Positions 34,333-42,158 of a stretch of DNA of 64,000 nucleotides are shown here, in pieces; the first letter of the stretch is position 1; every line of letters starts with the position of its first letter. The position numbers and the translations under genes are program-made. Under the pieces are notes generated by a model. That model saw only the letters and a list, made by a program, of their open reading frames with translations, did no database searches and was not told where the DNA came from. The stretch comes from Mycobacterium sp. 1554424.7 (GTDB lineage: Bacteria; Actinomycetota; Actinomycetes; Mycobacteriales; Mycobacteriaceae): positions 1-64,000 of the forward strand of contig NZ_LZSE01000078.1 in the NCBI RefSeq assembly GCF_001665295.1, read 5' to 3'.

Positions 34333-34916
34333 TGCGGATTCCTCTCGGGGAGCTCGGCCACGAGCAGTCGGTGCAGCTGCCGGTGCACGACGTCAAGGGG
34401 GGTCAGGTCGCGGCGCACCCGGGCCAGCACGATCGCGCCCTCGAGGGCGCTCGTCGCCAGCACCGCGAATTCGTCGGCACGGTCCGGAGCCACGCCATCG
34501 GCGACGAGGCGCTCGGCGATCAGGTCGGACCAGCGGTCGAACACCGCGGCCGCGCGCTCGACCACCGGCGCCATCCGCTCGCGGTCGGAGTGCTCGCCGG
34601 CCTCGACGGACACGGCGACGACGGGGCAGCCCGCGCGGAAGTCGCTGCCGAGCAGCTGGCGGCGGTACTTCTCGATCAGCGTGTCCAACAGCTCCAGGCT
34701 GCCGCCGGCCCCGGCGATGACGCCGGCCACGTGCTCGCCGGCGTAGTCGACGGCCTCGCACAGCAGCTGGGTCCGCCCGCCCGGGAAGTAGTGATAGGCC
34801 GAGCCGCGCGGCGCTCCGCTGTGCTCGAGAACATCGGAGATGGCGGTGGCGTGCGCGCCGCGCTCCCTGATCAGCAGGGCGGCCGAAACCACCATCCGCT
34901 CTCGGGGGCTGCGCAT
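34329..34916 (-). CDS. TetR-family repressor (Rv0196-like)
   Basis: 195 aa from ATG 34916 (MRSPRERM). N-terminal TetR helix-turn-helix at about residues 20-50 (HATAISDVLEHSGAPRGSAYHYFPGG), followed by an all-helical ligand domain. The start is chosen because it gives the Rv0196 length and because the 7-bp-arm inverted repeat ends right at this ATG; two more upstream ATGs in the same frame (34934, 34976) lie inside or beyond the operator. It is coupled to the downstream molybdoenzyme by ATGA, so the likely target is its own operon. Confidence 0.87.
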   Translation of the reverse strand: MRSPRERMVVSAALLIRERGAHATAISDVLEHSGAPRGSAYHYFPGGRTQLLCEAVDYAGEHVAGVIAGAGGSLELLDTLIEKYRRQLLGSDFRAGCPVVAVSVEAGEHSDRERMAPVVERAAAVFDRWSDLIAERLVADGVAPDRADEFAVLATSALEGAIVLARVRRDLTPLDVVHRQLHRLLVAELPERNPQ

Positions 34917-34935
34917 ATGTATGATGCTATACATA
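34916..34935. promoter_or_regulatory. Operator: TATGTAT-N6-ATACATA inverted repeat at the TetR gene start
   Basis: Perfect 7-bp arms with a 6-bp spacer (GATGCT) directly abut the ATG of the TetR gene. It overlaps a TATAGC-like -10 on the minus strand. Size and place fit an autoregulatory TetR operator on a probably leaderless transcript. Confidence 0.7.
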
Positions 34936-34972
34936 ACGCGCGGACCAATGGAAGATACCCGCGCGAGCAGAC

Positions 34973-35012
34973 GCAAAATCGCCCTATTCCGGGCCGGAAA
35001 GGGCGATTTTGC
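34973..35012. terminator. Strong hairpin downstream of the L,D-transpeptidase gene
   Basis: Perfect 13-bp arms GCAAAATCGCCCT (34973-34985) and AGGGCGATTTTGC (35000-35012) enclose a 6-bp inner stem TTCCGG/CCGGAA. The T/A runs inside the stem let it act in both directions. It is flanked by GCGCGAGCAGAC, the arm sequence shared with two other elements. It probably terminates the transpeptidase transcript. Confidence 0.75.
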
Positions 35013-35049
35013 TGGGGGTACCTCCCGCTTGCGGGGGACTGCTCGAGCT

Positions 35050-36048
35050 TTAGTTGATCCAGTCGCTTGAGCCGTCGTGCTTCTGGTAGTCGCCGCCGGT
35101 CGAGTTCTTCACGATGATCGGATCGCCCGGCCCGAAGTTGTCGAAGAACCACCTCGCGTTCGACGGGCTGATGTTGATGCAGCCGTGGCTGACGTCGCGC
35201 TTGCCCTGGTCGTCCACCGACCACGGCGCGCTGTGCACGAAGTCGCCGACGTTGTCGAAGCGGACGGCCAGCTCGACCGTCACCTTGTAGCCGTAGGTCG
35301 AGTTGACCGGCACCCCGTAGGTCGAGGAGTCCATCACCACCGACGGCATCTTCTCCTGCACGTAGTAGGTGCCGTTGGGGGTCTGGTGGTTGCCGGACGT
35401 CATGCCCATCGACATCGGGATGGTCTTCTCCACGGTGCCGTTGCGGGTGACGGTCAGTTGGTGCGTGGAGTCGTCCGCCGTGGCCACCAGGGTGTCCCCG
35501 GTGTGGAAGCTGGACACGGTGCCGCCCGCGTCGACGGTGACGTCGGTGTGGGCGGGCCAGAAGCTCAGCGGTCGCCAGCGCAGCTGGGTCGGGGTCATCC
35601 AGTAGAACTTGCCTGGCACCGGCGGGGTCGACATCACGTGGACCGCGTCGATGGCCGCTCCAGCGTCGTCAACGCGGCTGGGGAAGTTGATGATGATCGG
35701 CTGGGCGACGCCGACCGTCGAGCCGTTCTTCGGGACGATCGACGGCGGCCCGAACGGCGCGGTGCCGGTGAAGGCCGTCGGGTTCTGCCCGGTGGCCGGG
35801 CCCGAGGCCGCCGGCTGGGCGCCGGGGAAGGTAAACGGCGGCGGGGGCGGCGCGAGCGGGTCGCCGGGTGGCGGCGCAGCGACGGGCGGCGGCGCAGGAG
35901 CGGCAGGCGGGTCCGCGGGGGCCGCGACGGTGCCCGGGTCGCCCGGGCCCGGGTCGGGGTCGGCGAGCGCGGGTACCGCACCCAGCATCAGCGCCCCGCT
36001 CAACACGGAGGCCAATCCGGCTGCCTTCAGAGCCGCGAACATAAGCAT
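35050..36048 (-). CDS. L,D-transpeptidase (LdtMt4/Rv0192-like)
   Basis: A 332-aa exported enzyme that makes 3-3 (or lipoprotein/glycan-linked) crosslinks in peptidoglycan. It has an N-terminal signal peptide ([22 protein letters not shown]), a long Pro/Ala-rich linker (about 30-80), an Ig-like domain (about 95-190), and a YkuD catalytic domain with SHGCINIS (H288, C290). The [12 protein letters not shown] and [16 protein letters not shown] segments are family hallmarks. ATG 36048 or the ATG two codons downstream; GGAGGG precedes. No lipobox is visible. Followed by the strong hairpin at 34973-35012. Confidence 0.9.
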   Translation of the reverse strand: MLMFAALKAAGLASVLSGALMLGAVPALADPDPGPGDPGTVAAPADPPAAPAPPPVAAPPPGDPLAPPPPPFTFPGAQPAASGPATGQNPTAFTGTAPFGPPSIVPKNGSTVGVAQPIIINFPSRVDDAGAAIDAVHVMSTPPVPGKFYWMTPTQLRWRPLSFWPAHTDVTVDAGGTVSSFHTGDTLVATADDSTHQLTVTRNGTVEKTIPMSMGMTSGNHQTPNGTYYVQEKMPSVVMDSSTYGVPVNSTYGYKVTVELAVRFDNVGDFVHSAPWSVDDQGKRDVSHGCINISPSNARWFFDNFGPGDPIIVKNSTGGDYQKHDGSSDWIN

Positions 36049-36160
36049 CCCTCCAGTCGTTTGCTCCGAAATAGTGTGGCATAGCGCCTACCCCGGCTAC
36101 CTATTCCGCGGCGGGCGGCGGACCTATGAGCCGCGCGGGCGGCGCTTCTGACCTGCGCAG

Positions 36161-37408
36161 CTATGAATTGCGTGAGCTTGCCGGAGCAACGTCGCCGACG
36201 GGGTCCAGCATCTGCCGATTGGCCGCCATGCCCGCCAGCGCGGCGCCCATCAGGCCCGCCGACGCGGTCAGCATCAGCGCGACGCTGCGCTCGTACAGCA
36301 GCCCGCCCGCCAGCGAGCCGGCCATGATGCCCACCTGAAACGCCGTCACGTACAGACCCGACGCCCCGTCGGGGTCGTCGGCCCCATTGCGCATCGCGGC
36401 GGACTGCAGCATCGGCGAGACGGCGGTGGCCATCGCACCCCACAGCACGATGGCCCCGATCCCGACGAGCAGGGTCGTCATGGTCCGGTTGCCGCCGAAC
36501 GCCAGCGCGGTCAGCACGACGAACGCGGCGGTCAAGCCCGCCATGCACAGTAGCACCGCGCCCTTGGGCCGGCGGTCCAGGGGCCGCGCCACCAGGCCCA
36601 CGGCGAGCACTCCCGCGGCGCCATAGGCGGCCAGCACCCAGGCCAGGTTCGGTCCGCGCACGCCGACGATCTCGCGGATGATCACCACGATGTACGTGTA
36701 CGACACGAAATGGCCCGTGACACCGACCATGGTGATCAGGCTGACGACGATCAGGGCGCGGTTGCGGTGGTGGCGCGCCCGCGGGCCCACACATTTGAGC
36801 TGGTCGGCGGACAGCACCATCTCGGGCAGCAGAAGCCGGCTCGCCACGGTGACGGCGGCTGCGGCGACGGTCACGCAGACCGCGGCCAGCCGCCAGCCCC
36901 ACATCAGGCTTAGGGCGGCGGTGAGCGGGCTCCCGATTACCAGCGCCAGGCTGGTGCCCACGTAGATCGCCATCGTGGCGCGCCCGGCGTGGCTCGGCGG
37001 GACCAACCGGGTGGCGATCGGGGCGATCACCGACCACAGCAGGCCGTGCGTGAGCGCGCAGAGCACCCGGCCCGCCGCGAGCACCGCGAAGTTGGGCGCC
37101 AGCGCCGAGATGAGCTGGGAGGCGGTCAGGCAGACCAGGCTGACGACCAGCGCCCGCCGGCGCGGCCAGTGCGCCGTCCAGCGCACCAGCGGAAACGTCG
37201 ACAGCGCCGCCACCAGCGCGTACCAGGTCAGCAGGGTTCCGACCCAGACGACGCTGACCTGCAGATTCCGCGCGATCGCCGACAGGGCACCCACCGGCAG
37301 GATTTCGGCCGTGACGTACGTGAAGGCGGCGGCCGCCAGCACCGCCAGCTGCGCCGCGACCCGTGGCGTCCACGTTCGCGGGGCGGTGGTGGCGGCTTCG
37401 ACAGTCAT
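36161..37408 (-). CDS. MFS efflux transporter (Rv0191-like)
   Basis: 415 aa with 12 predicted TM helices, DHA1-type drug/arabinose exporter family (Rv0191 has 413 aa). MFS motif A-like loops [12 protein letters not shown] after TM2 and [10 protein letters not shown] in the second half are visible. Substrate unknown; chloramphenicol-type or sugar efflux has been suggested for relatives. ATG 37408. Lies between the transpeptidase and ricR, with about 110-nt gaps on both sides, so probably its own transcript. Confidence 0.9.
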   Translation of the reverse strand: MTVEAATTAPRTWTPRVAAQLAVLAAAAFTYVTAEILPVGALSAIARNLQVSVVWVGTLLTWYALVAALSTFPLVRWTAHWPRRRALVVSLVCLTASQLISALAPNFAVLAAGRVLCALTHGLLWSVIAPIATRLVPPSHAGRATMAIYVGTSLALVIGSPLTAALSLMWGWRLAAVCVTVAAAAVTVASRLLLPEMVLSADQLKCVGPRARHHRNRALIVVSLITMVGVTGHFVSYTYIVVIIREIVGVRGPNLAWVLAAYGAAGVLAVGLVARPLDRRPKGAVLLCMAGLTAAFVVLTALAFGGNRTMTTLLVGIGAIVLWGAMATAVSPMLQSAAMRNGADDPDGASGLYVTAFQVGIMAGSLAGGLLYERSVALMLTASAGLMGAALAGMAANRQMLDPVGDVAPASSRNS

Positions 37409-37523
37409 AGGATCGGGTACGCAATCGGCCGGGCAAGGCTGCTGGCGAGATCACGCTGCACCTACCGTACGCACCGCAACAATAGGTTCCCCGGAGTTGG
37501 CGGTTCAACACGCCTACAAGCGC

Positions 37524-37814
37524 TCAGGAACGCACCAGGCGAGCGATGGCGGCCGAGGCCTCCGCCAACTTGTCGTCCGCCTCGTCACCGCCCTCGGCCA
37601 GGGCCCGGGTCACGCAGTGGTTCAGGTGCTCGTCGAGCAGGTTCAGCGCCACCGACCGCAGCGCGCTGCTGACCGCGCTGATCTGGGTGAGGACGTCGAT
37701 GCAGTACTTGTCTTCCTCGATCATGCGCGCGATGCCCCGCACCTGGCCCTCGATGCGCCGCAGCCGCTTGGCGTAGTTGTCCTTCTGCTGCGTGTATCCG
37801 TGCTCGGTTGTCAC
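37524..37814 (-). CDS. ricR: RicR copper-responsive repressor (CsoR family)
   Basis: 96-aa CsoR-family protein. Cu(I) ligands at C38, H63 and C67 have the family C-x24-H-x3-C spacing. Metal binding releases RicR from DNA and derepresses copper-resistance genes, in Mtb including mymT, lpqS and ricR itself. The GTG 37814 start has no Shine-Dalgarno; TAGAGT (37821-37826) sits seven bases upstream, fitting a leaderless mRNA. A RicR box lies just behind that hexamer, indicating autoregulation. Confidence 0.95.
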   Translation of the reverse strand: MTTEHGYTQQKDNYAKRLRRIEGQVRGIARMIEEDKYCIDVLTQISAVSSALRSVALNLLDEHLNHCVTRALAEGGDEADDKLAEASAAIARLVRS

Positions 37815-37820
37815 GCACCC

Positions 37821-37826
37821 ACTCTA
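37821..37826 (-). promoter_or_regulatory. ricR -10 hexamer, leaderless start
   Basis: Minus-strand TAGAGT seven bases before the GTG of ricR. Position relative to the RicR box (37831-37847) places the repressor over the core promoter. Confidence 0.55.
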
Positions 37827-37830
37827 CCTC

Positions 37831-37847
37831 ATACCCCAACGGGGTAT
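37831..37847. promoter_or_regulatory. RicR box in front of ricR
   Basis: ATACCCCAACGGGGTAT: 7-bp arms and a 3-bp centre, containing the TACCC-N5-GGGTA core of the known RicR regulon motif. It lies between ricR and ilvD; the ilvD -10 is 31 bp further away, so ricR is the probable target. Confidence 0.85.
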
Positions 37848-37877
37848 GCCCGCAAATATTGGCTTGGCCGCGCCGCG

Positions 37878-37883
37878 CATACT
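37878..37883 (+). promoter_or_regulatory. ilvD -10 hexamer, leaderless start
   Basis: CATACT ends seven bases before ATG 37890, and no Shine-Dalgarno is present, suggesting that the mRNA begins at the start codon. Confidence 0.5.
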
Positions 37884-37889
37884 TGCACG

Positions 37890-39593
37890 ATGTCCGCTAA
37901 CAAGGCCCCTGACATCAAGCCCCGTAGTCGTGACGTCACCGACGGCCTGGAGAAGGCCGCCGCCCGCGGCATGCTGCGCGCGGTAGGCATGGGAGACGAG
38001 GACTTCGCCAAGCCGCAGATCGGGGTCGCCTCGTCCTGGAACGAGATCACGCCGTGCAACCTGTCCCTGGACCGGCTCGCCAAGGCCGTCAAGGAGGGCG
38101 TGTTCTCGGCCGGGGGCTACCCGCTCGAGTTCGGCACGATCTCGGTTTCCGACGGCATCTCGATGGGCCACGAGGGGATGCATTTCTCGCTGGTCTCCCG
38201 CGAGGTGATCGCTGACAGCGTCGAGACCGTGATGCAGGCCGAGCGCCTCGACGGCTCCGTGCTGCTGGCCGGGTGCGACAAGTCGCTGCCCGGGATGCTG
38301 ATGGCCGCGGCGCGGCTGGACCTGGCGTCGGTGTTCCTCTACGCCGGTTCCATCCTGCCGGGGGTGGCCAAGCTGTCCGACGGCAGCGAGCGCGAGGTCA
38401 CCATCATCGACGCGTTCGAGGCGGTGGGGGCCTGCGCCCGCGGGTTGATGCCGCGCGAGGACGTCGACGCCATCGAGCGCGCGATCTGCCCCGGCGAGGG
38501 CGCGTGCGGCGGCATGTACACCGCCAACACGATGGCCAGCGCCGCCGAGGCCCTGGGCATGTCGCTGCCGGGCAGCGCGGCCCCGCCGGCGACCGACCGC
38601 CGCCGCGACGGGTTCGCGCGGCGCAGCGGTCAGGCCGTCATCGAGCTGCTGCGCCGCGGCATCACCGCTCGCGACATCCTCACCCGGGAGGCCTTCGAGA
38701 ACGCGATCGCGGTGGTGATGGCGTTCGGCGGCTCGACCAACGCCGTGCTGCACCTGCTGGCCATCGCCCACGAGGCCGACGTGGCGCTGTCGCTGGACGA
38801 CTTCAGCCGCATCGGCTCGAAGGTGCCGCACCTGGCCGACGTCAAACCGTTCGGCCGCCACGTCATGTCCGACGTCGACCACATCGGCGGCGTGCCGGTG
38901 GTGATGAAGGCGCTGCTCGACGCCGGCCTGCTGCACGGCGACTGCCTGACGGTCACCGGGCGGACGGTGGCCGAGAACCTGGTCACGATCGCACCGCCGG
39001 ACCCGGACGGCAAGGTGCTGCGGGCGCTCAGCGACCCGATCCACCCGACCGGGGGCATCACGATCCTGCGCGGATCGCTGGCCCCCGAGGGCGCGGTGGT
39101 CAAGACCGCCGGCTTCGACTCCGACGTGTTCGAGGGCACCGCAAGGGTTTTCGACGGTGAGCGCGCCGCGTTGGACGCCCTCGAGGACGGGACCATCACC
39201 GGGGGCGACGCCGTGGTGATCCGCTACGAGGGCCCCAAGGGCGGCCCCGGCATGCGCGAGATGCTCGCCATCACCGGCGCGATCAAGGGCGCCGGGCTGG
39301 GCAAGGACGTGCTGCTGCTGACCGACGGGCGGTTCTCCGGCGGCACCACCGGTTTGTGCGTGGGCCACATCGCCCCGGAGGCGGTCGACGGCGGACCGAT
39401 CGCGCTGTTGCGCGACGGCGACCGGATCCGGCTGGACGTAGCCGCCCGCACCCTTGACGTGCTGACCGACCCGGCCGAATTCGAAGCGCGGCGAAGGGAT
39501 TTCGCGCCCCCCGAGCCGCGCTACAAGACCGGCGTACTGGCCAAGTACGTCAAGCTGGTGAGCTCGGCGGCGATCGGCGCGGTCTGCGGCTAA
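37890..39593 (+). CDS. ilvD: Dihydroxy-acid dehydratase
   Basis: 567-aa enzyme of valine/isoleucine synthesis: removes water from 2,3-dihydroxy-3-methylvalerate or -butanoate. Iron-sulfur ligands are C56 (ITPCN), C129 (AGCDKSLPG) and C206 ([14 protein letters not shown]). The [19 protein letters not shown] signature is near the C-terminus. ATG 37890 is chosen over the long upstream open frame by homologue length (Mtb 575 aa) and by the -10 at 37878. Fe-S dehydratases are sensitive to copper, which gives a possible logic for its place beside ricR. Its stop overlaps the convergent SPW gene by four bases. Confidence 0.96.
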   Translation: MSANKAPDIKPRSRDVTDGLEKAAARGMLRAVGMGDEDFAKPQIGVASSWNEITPCNLSLDRLAKAVKEGVFSAGGYPLEFGTISVSDGISMGHEGMHFSLVSREVIADSVETVMQAERLDGSVLLAGCDKSLPGMLMAAARLDLASVFLYAGSILPGVAKLSDGSEREVTIIDAFEAVGACARGLMPREDVDAIERAICPGEGACGGMYTANTMASAAEALGMSLPGSAAPPATDRRRDGFARRSGQAVIELLRRGITARDILTREAFENAIAVVMAFGGSTNAVLHLLAIAHEADVALSLDDFSRIGSKVPHLADVKPFGRHVMSDVDHIGGVPVVMKALLDAGLLHGDCLTVTGRTVAENLVTIAPPDPDGKVLRALSDPIHPTGGITILRGSLAPEGAVVKTAGFDSDVFEGTARVFDGERAALDALEDGTITGGDAVVIRYEGPKGGPGMREMLAITGAIKGAGLGKDVLLLTDGRFSGGTTGLCVGHIAPEAVDGGPIALLRDGDRIRLDVAARTLDVLTDPAEFEARRRDFAPPEPRYKTGVLAKYVKLVSSAAIGAVCG

Positions 39594-40030
39594 GCCCGCG
39601 TGGCCGCCTCGCGCGTGCGCCCGCCGAAGTAGGTGGCGTTCAGGCCGAGCAACGTCAGCAACGCACCCGCGACGACGTTCGACCAGATCATGCCGGCGGT
39701 CGCGGTGAATCCGGGCAGGACCCACGGCGCGACGACGAGCCACACGCCGAGCACCGGCAGCGTCCACGTCATGCCGTGCGCGCGATCCAGGGCCGTCGCG
39801 AAACCATACGCCAAGAACGCCACCGCAATCCCGACGATCAGGTCGGACGTGGCGAGCGATCCCGTCGCGCTGAATCCCACCATCCACGGGGACGCCGCCA
39901 CATACAGTCCGGCCAGCAGCGCCAGGCCGAACGTGACATGCGCGCTCGTCGACTCGGCGACGCGCTCGTAATTCGCGCGCATAGCCAACAAATCGGGGTG
40001 GTGATCTATTGATGAATGGACCGTACTCAT
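39590..40030 (-). CDS. SPW-repeat membrane protein (Rv0188-like)
   Basis: 146-aa four-TM protein. Two copies of the SPW-repeat pattern are visible: [22 protein letters not shown] and [20 protein letters not shown]. Family function unknown. ATG 40030 ([13 protein letters not shown]). The gene runs opposite to ilvD and shares four bases with its stop, so read-through between them must be limited by collision rather than a terminator; none is seen. Confidence 0.85.
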   Translation of the reverse strand: MSTVHSSIDHHPDLLAMRANYERVAESTSAHVTFGLALLAGLYVAASPWMVGFSATGSLATSDLIVGIAVAFLAYGFATALDRAHGMTWTLPVLGVWLVVAPWVLPGFTATAGMIWSNVVAGALLTLLGLNATYFGGRTREAATRA

Positions 40031-40239
40031 TTTGTGACCTTTCTGTTATGCAGCAAGCCTTTTGAGCTTGGCTGCACCCATCCATCCGCTGTCAAGATTA
40101 CGCTCGCGCGTCGCGCGCCAGCAACGAAAACCGCGCGCTCCCTGGTACGCCGAACGTGTGCCCTACGTACGGACCTGCCTGGAATTCGTCCATGGGCCCC
40201 ACGTTCGCGAAACCGGTCTTGTCGCGTAGCGTCGGAAGA

Positions 40240-41223
40240 ATGGACATCGCGGACCGGCTGCGCCTCGATGTCCCGGTGGGACAGGCCGGAATGGGCGGCG
40301 GCATAGCAAGGGCGCCGCTGGCCGCCGCCGTCGCCAACGCGGGCGGCCTCGGGACGCTGGGCATCGCCACCGCCGGCCAGCTCCGGGCGTCGATCGACGA
40401 GGTGCGCGAGCGGGCGCCCGGACGGGCGGTCGCGGTAAACCTGTTGATGCCCTTCGTCCGTCGCCACCACGTCGCGGTCTGCGTCGACGCCCGCGTGGAC
40501 GCCGTCGTGCTGGCGTTCGGCGAAAAACGCGGGCTCGTCTCGCATCTGCGCGAGGCCGGGATCTTCGTGTTCGTGATGGTCGGCACCGCGGCCCAGGCGC
40601 GCGCCGCGATCGCCTGGGGCGCAGACGCTTTGATCGCCCAGGGACGCGAGGCCGGCGGGCACCTCGTCGGGACCATGCCGGCGCTGGACTTCCTGCCGCA
40701 CGCGCTGACGGCGGCCGGGCCGCGCCCGGTGTTTCTGGCCGGCGGCATCGCCACCGCCGCCGACACGCGCGCCGCGCTGGACGCCGGGGCCGGCGGCGTG
40801 ATCGCCGGCACGCGGTTCCTGCTGACGCACGAGGCCAACGCGAGCAGCGAATACCAGCGGCGAGTCCTCAAGGCGGAGAAGACCATTGAGACCAACCTGT
40901 TCGGCCTGAGCTGGCCGCTGCGCCACCGCGTCGTGCCCAACGCGGCGACCCGCCGGTGGTGCGGCGCCGACGGCAAGGCCAAGGCCCTGCCCGCCGCCCT
41001 CAACGCGGCGAGCCGCCCGCTTTCGGTGCTGGGTTATTTCGACGCGGGCGCGCTGATGCGGCTGCAGTCGCCGGGCCGCCCGTTCTTCACCCCGCTGGCC
41101 CCGGTGGCCGGGGTGCCGGATTCCTGGCTGGACGGCGCGGCCCTCTACGCCGGCGAAACCGCGCTGCGGATCGGCGAGCTCACCTCCGCGGCGCAGGCGG
41201 TCAAGGACCTCACCCCCCGCTGA
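40240..41223 (+). CDS. Nitronate monooxygenase (2-nitropropane dioxygenase family)
   Basis: 327-aa FMN-dependent TIM-barrel enzyme oxidising alkyl nitronates such as propionate-3-nitronate. FMN-binding features: the N-terminal VGQAGMGGGIARAPLAAAVANAGG, the GREAGGH segment (catalytic His of the family) and AGGIATAADTRAAL, followed by AGTRFLLTHEA. ATG 40240 (MDIADRLRL) preceded by GGAAGA; the longer open frame from 40156 lacks support. There is no counterpart here in Mtb as I recall it, so it is an insertion between the Rv0188- and Rv0187-like genes. Its end overlaps the convergent methyltransferase by 14 nt. Confidence 0.88.
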   Translation: MDIADRLRLDVPVGQAGMGGGIARAPLAAAVANAGGLGTLGIATAGQLRASIDEVRERAPGRAVAVNLLMPFVRRHHVAVCVDARVDAVVLAFGEKRGLVSHLREAGIFVFVMVGTAAQARAAIAWGADALIAQGREAGGHLVGTMPALDFLPHALTAAGPRPVFLAGGIATAADTRAALDAGAGGVIAGTRFLLTHEANASSEYQRRVLKAEKTIETNLFGLSWPLRHRVVPNAATRRWCGADGKAKALPAALNAASRPLSVLGYFDAGALMRLQSPGRPFFTPLAPVAGVPDSWLDGAALYAGETALRIGELTSAAQAVKDLTPR

Positions 41224-41887
41224 CGGCCTCGCGCACCAACGCGAACGCGAAGCCGTCCCAGTGCTTGGCGCCGACCGTCTGGATCACCGCGGCGTCCAGC
41301 CCGGGGTGCTCGCCCATCAGCTGCAGCGTCCGGCGCGTCGCGCGCACCCGCTCGTCGGCGCGCTCGGGATCGAGGATCTGGCCCTCGCGAACGACGTTGT
41401 CCAGCACGATGACCGCGCCAGGACGGGCCAGCCGGACCGCCCAGTCCAGGTACGCGGCGTAGTTCTCCTTGTCGGCGTCGATGAACACGAGGTCGAAGGG
41501 TCCACCGGTCAGCGTCGGCAAGGTATCGAGCGCGGCGCCCACCACCACCTCCACGCGGTCGGCCACACCGGCGCGCTGCAGGTTGGCCCGCGCGACCTCG
41601 GCGTGCTTGGGCTCGTATTCCAGGGTCACCACCCGGCCCTGCGGGCCGGCGCCGCGCGCCAGCCAGATGGTGCTGAAGCCGCCCAGCGTGCCGATCTCCA
41701 GGATGCGGCGGGCCTGGGTCGCGCCGGCCAGCAGGCTCAGAAACTTGCCCTGTTGGGCCGAGACCGCGATCTGCGGTAGCCCGGCCGCGTCGCTGGCCTG
41801 CACCGCCGCGGCCAGCGCCGGATCGTCGCCCACCAATGTGCTGTCCAAGAATGCGTCGACGTCTTGCGGGGTCGGGTTTTCCGTCAT
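41210..41887 (-). CDS. SAM-dependent O-methyltransferase, class I (Rv0187-like)
   Basis: 225 aa, cation-dependent catechol/caffeoyl-CoA O-methyltransferase family. SAM-binding ILEIGTLGGFSTIWLA, the post-II acidic loop TLEYEP and the metal site FIDADKENY...VLDNVV are present. Mg2+-dependent; in Mtb Rv0187 methylates catechol-like substrates in vitro. ATG 41887. Divergent from mymT, sharing an 89-nt gap that holds the RicR box, so it might also respond to copper. Confidence 0.9.
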   Translation of the reverse strand: MTENPTPQDVDAFLDSTLVGDDPALAAAVQASDAAGLPQIAVSAQQGKFLSLLAGATQARRILEIGTLGGFSTIWLARGAGPQGRVVTLEYEPKHAEVARANLQRAGVADRVEVVVGAALDTLPTLTGGPFDLVFIDADKENYAAYLDWAVRLARPGAVIVLDNVVREGQILDPERADERVRATRRTLQLMGEHPGLDAAVIQTVGAKHWDGFAFALVREAVSGG

Positions 41888-41919
41888 GGTGCCAACGCTA
41901 GGCGGGGTTGTTTACGCGA

Positions 41920-41934
41920 TACCCATGGGGGGTA
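41920..41934. promoter_or_regulatory. RicR box overlapping the mymT promoter
   Basis: TACCC-N5-GGGTA (41920-41934) followed directly by TATAGA (41933-41938), a good -10. Binding there would block RNA polymerase. Same motif as the ricR box at 37831. Confidence 0.85.
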
Positions 41935-41976
41935 TAGAGTGAGGGGCGTCCGAGACGAGAGAGAAGGGTGGTCGAA

Positions 41977-42123
41977 ATGGCCGAATACGAGGCCGGAACG
42001 TTGCTGAGCTGTGGTCACGAGGGCTGTGGATGTCGCGTTCGCATCGAGGTCCCCTGCCACTGCTCCGGCGCGGGTGAGCCGTACCGCTGCACCTGCGGCG
42101 ACGAGCTGACCCCGGTCGAGTAA
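41977..42123 (+). CDS. mymT: MymT copper metallothionein
   Basis: 48-aa Cu(I)-binding metallothionein that buffers cytoplasmic copper. Seven Cys at 12, 17, 19, 27, 29, 38 and 40, with CHC and CTC pairs and the [10 protein letters not shown] core like the 53-aa Mtb protein. ATG 41977 with AAGG nine bases upstream; an in-frame GTG at 41968 could add three residues. RicR box and -10 lie 40-60 nt upstream, so copper induction through RicR is expected. Easily missed by annotation because of its size. Confidence 0.93.
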   Translation: MAEYEAGTLLSCGHEGCGCRVRIEVPCHCSGAGEPYRCTCGDELTPVE

Positions 42124-42158
42124 CCGCGACGGCCGGTCGTGCGTGCGGGCTCAGCGGA

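Noticed and set aside
36975-37889. Long N-terminal extension of ilvD
   Set aside because: Would overlap ricR and the MFS gene on the other strand; homologue length and the -10 at 37878 favour ATG 37890.
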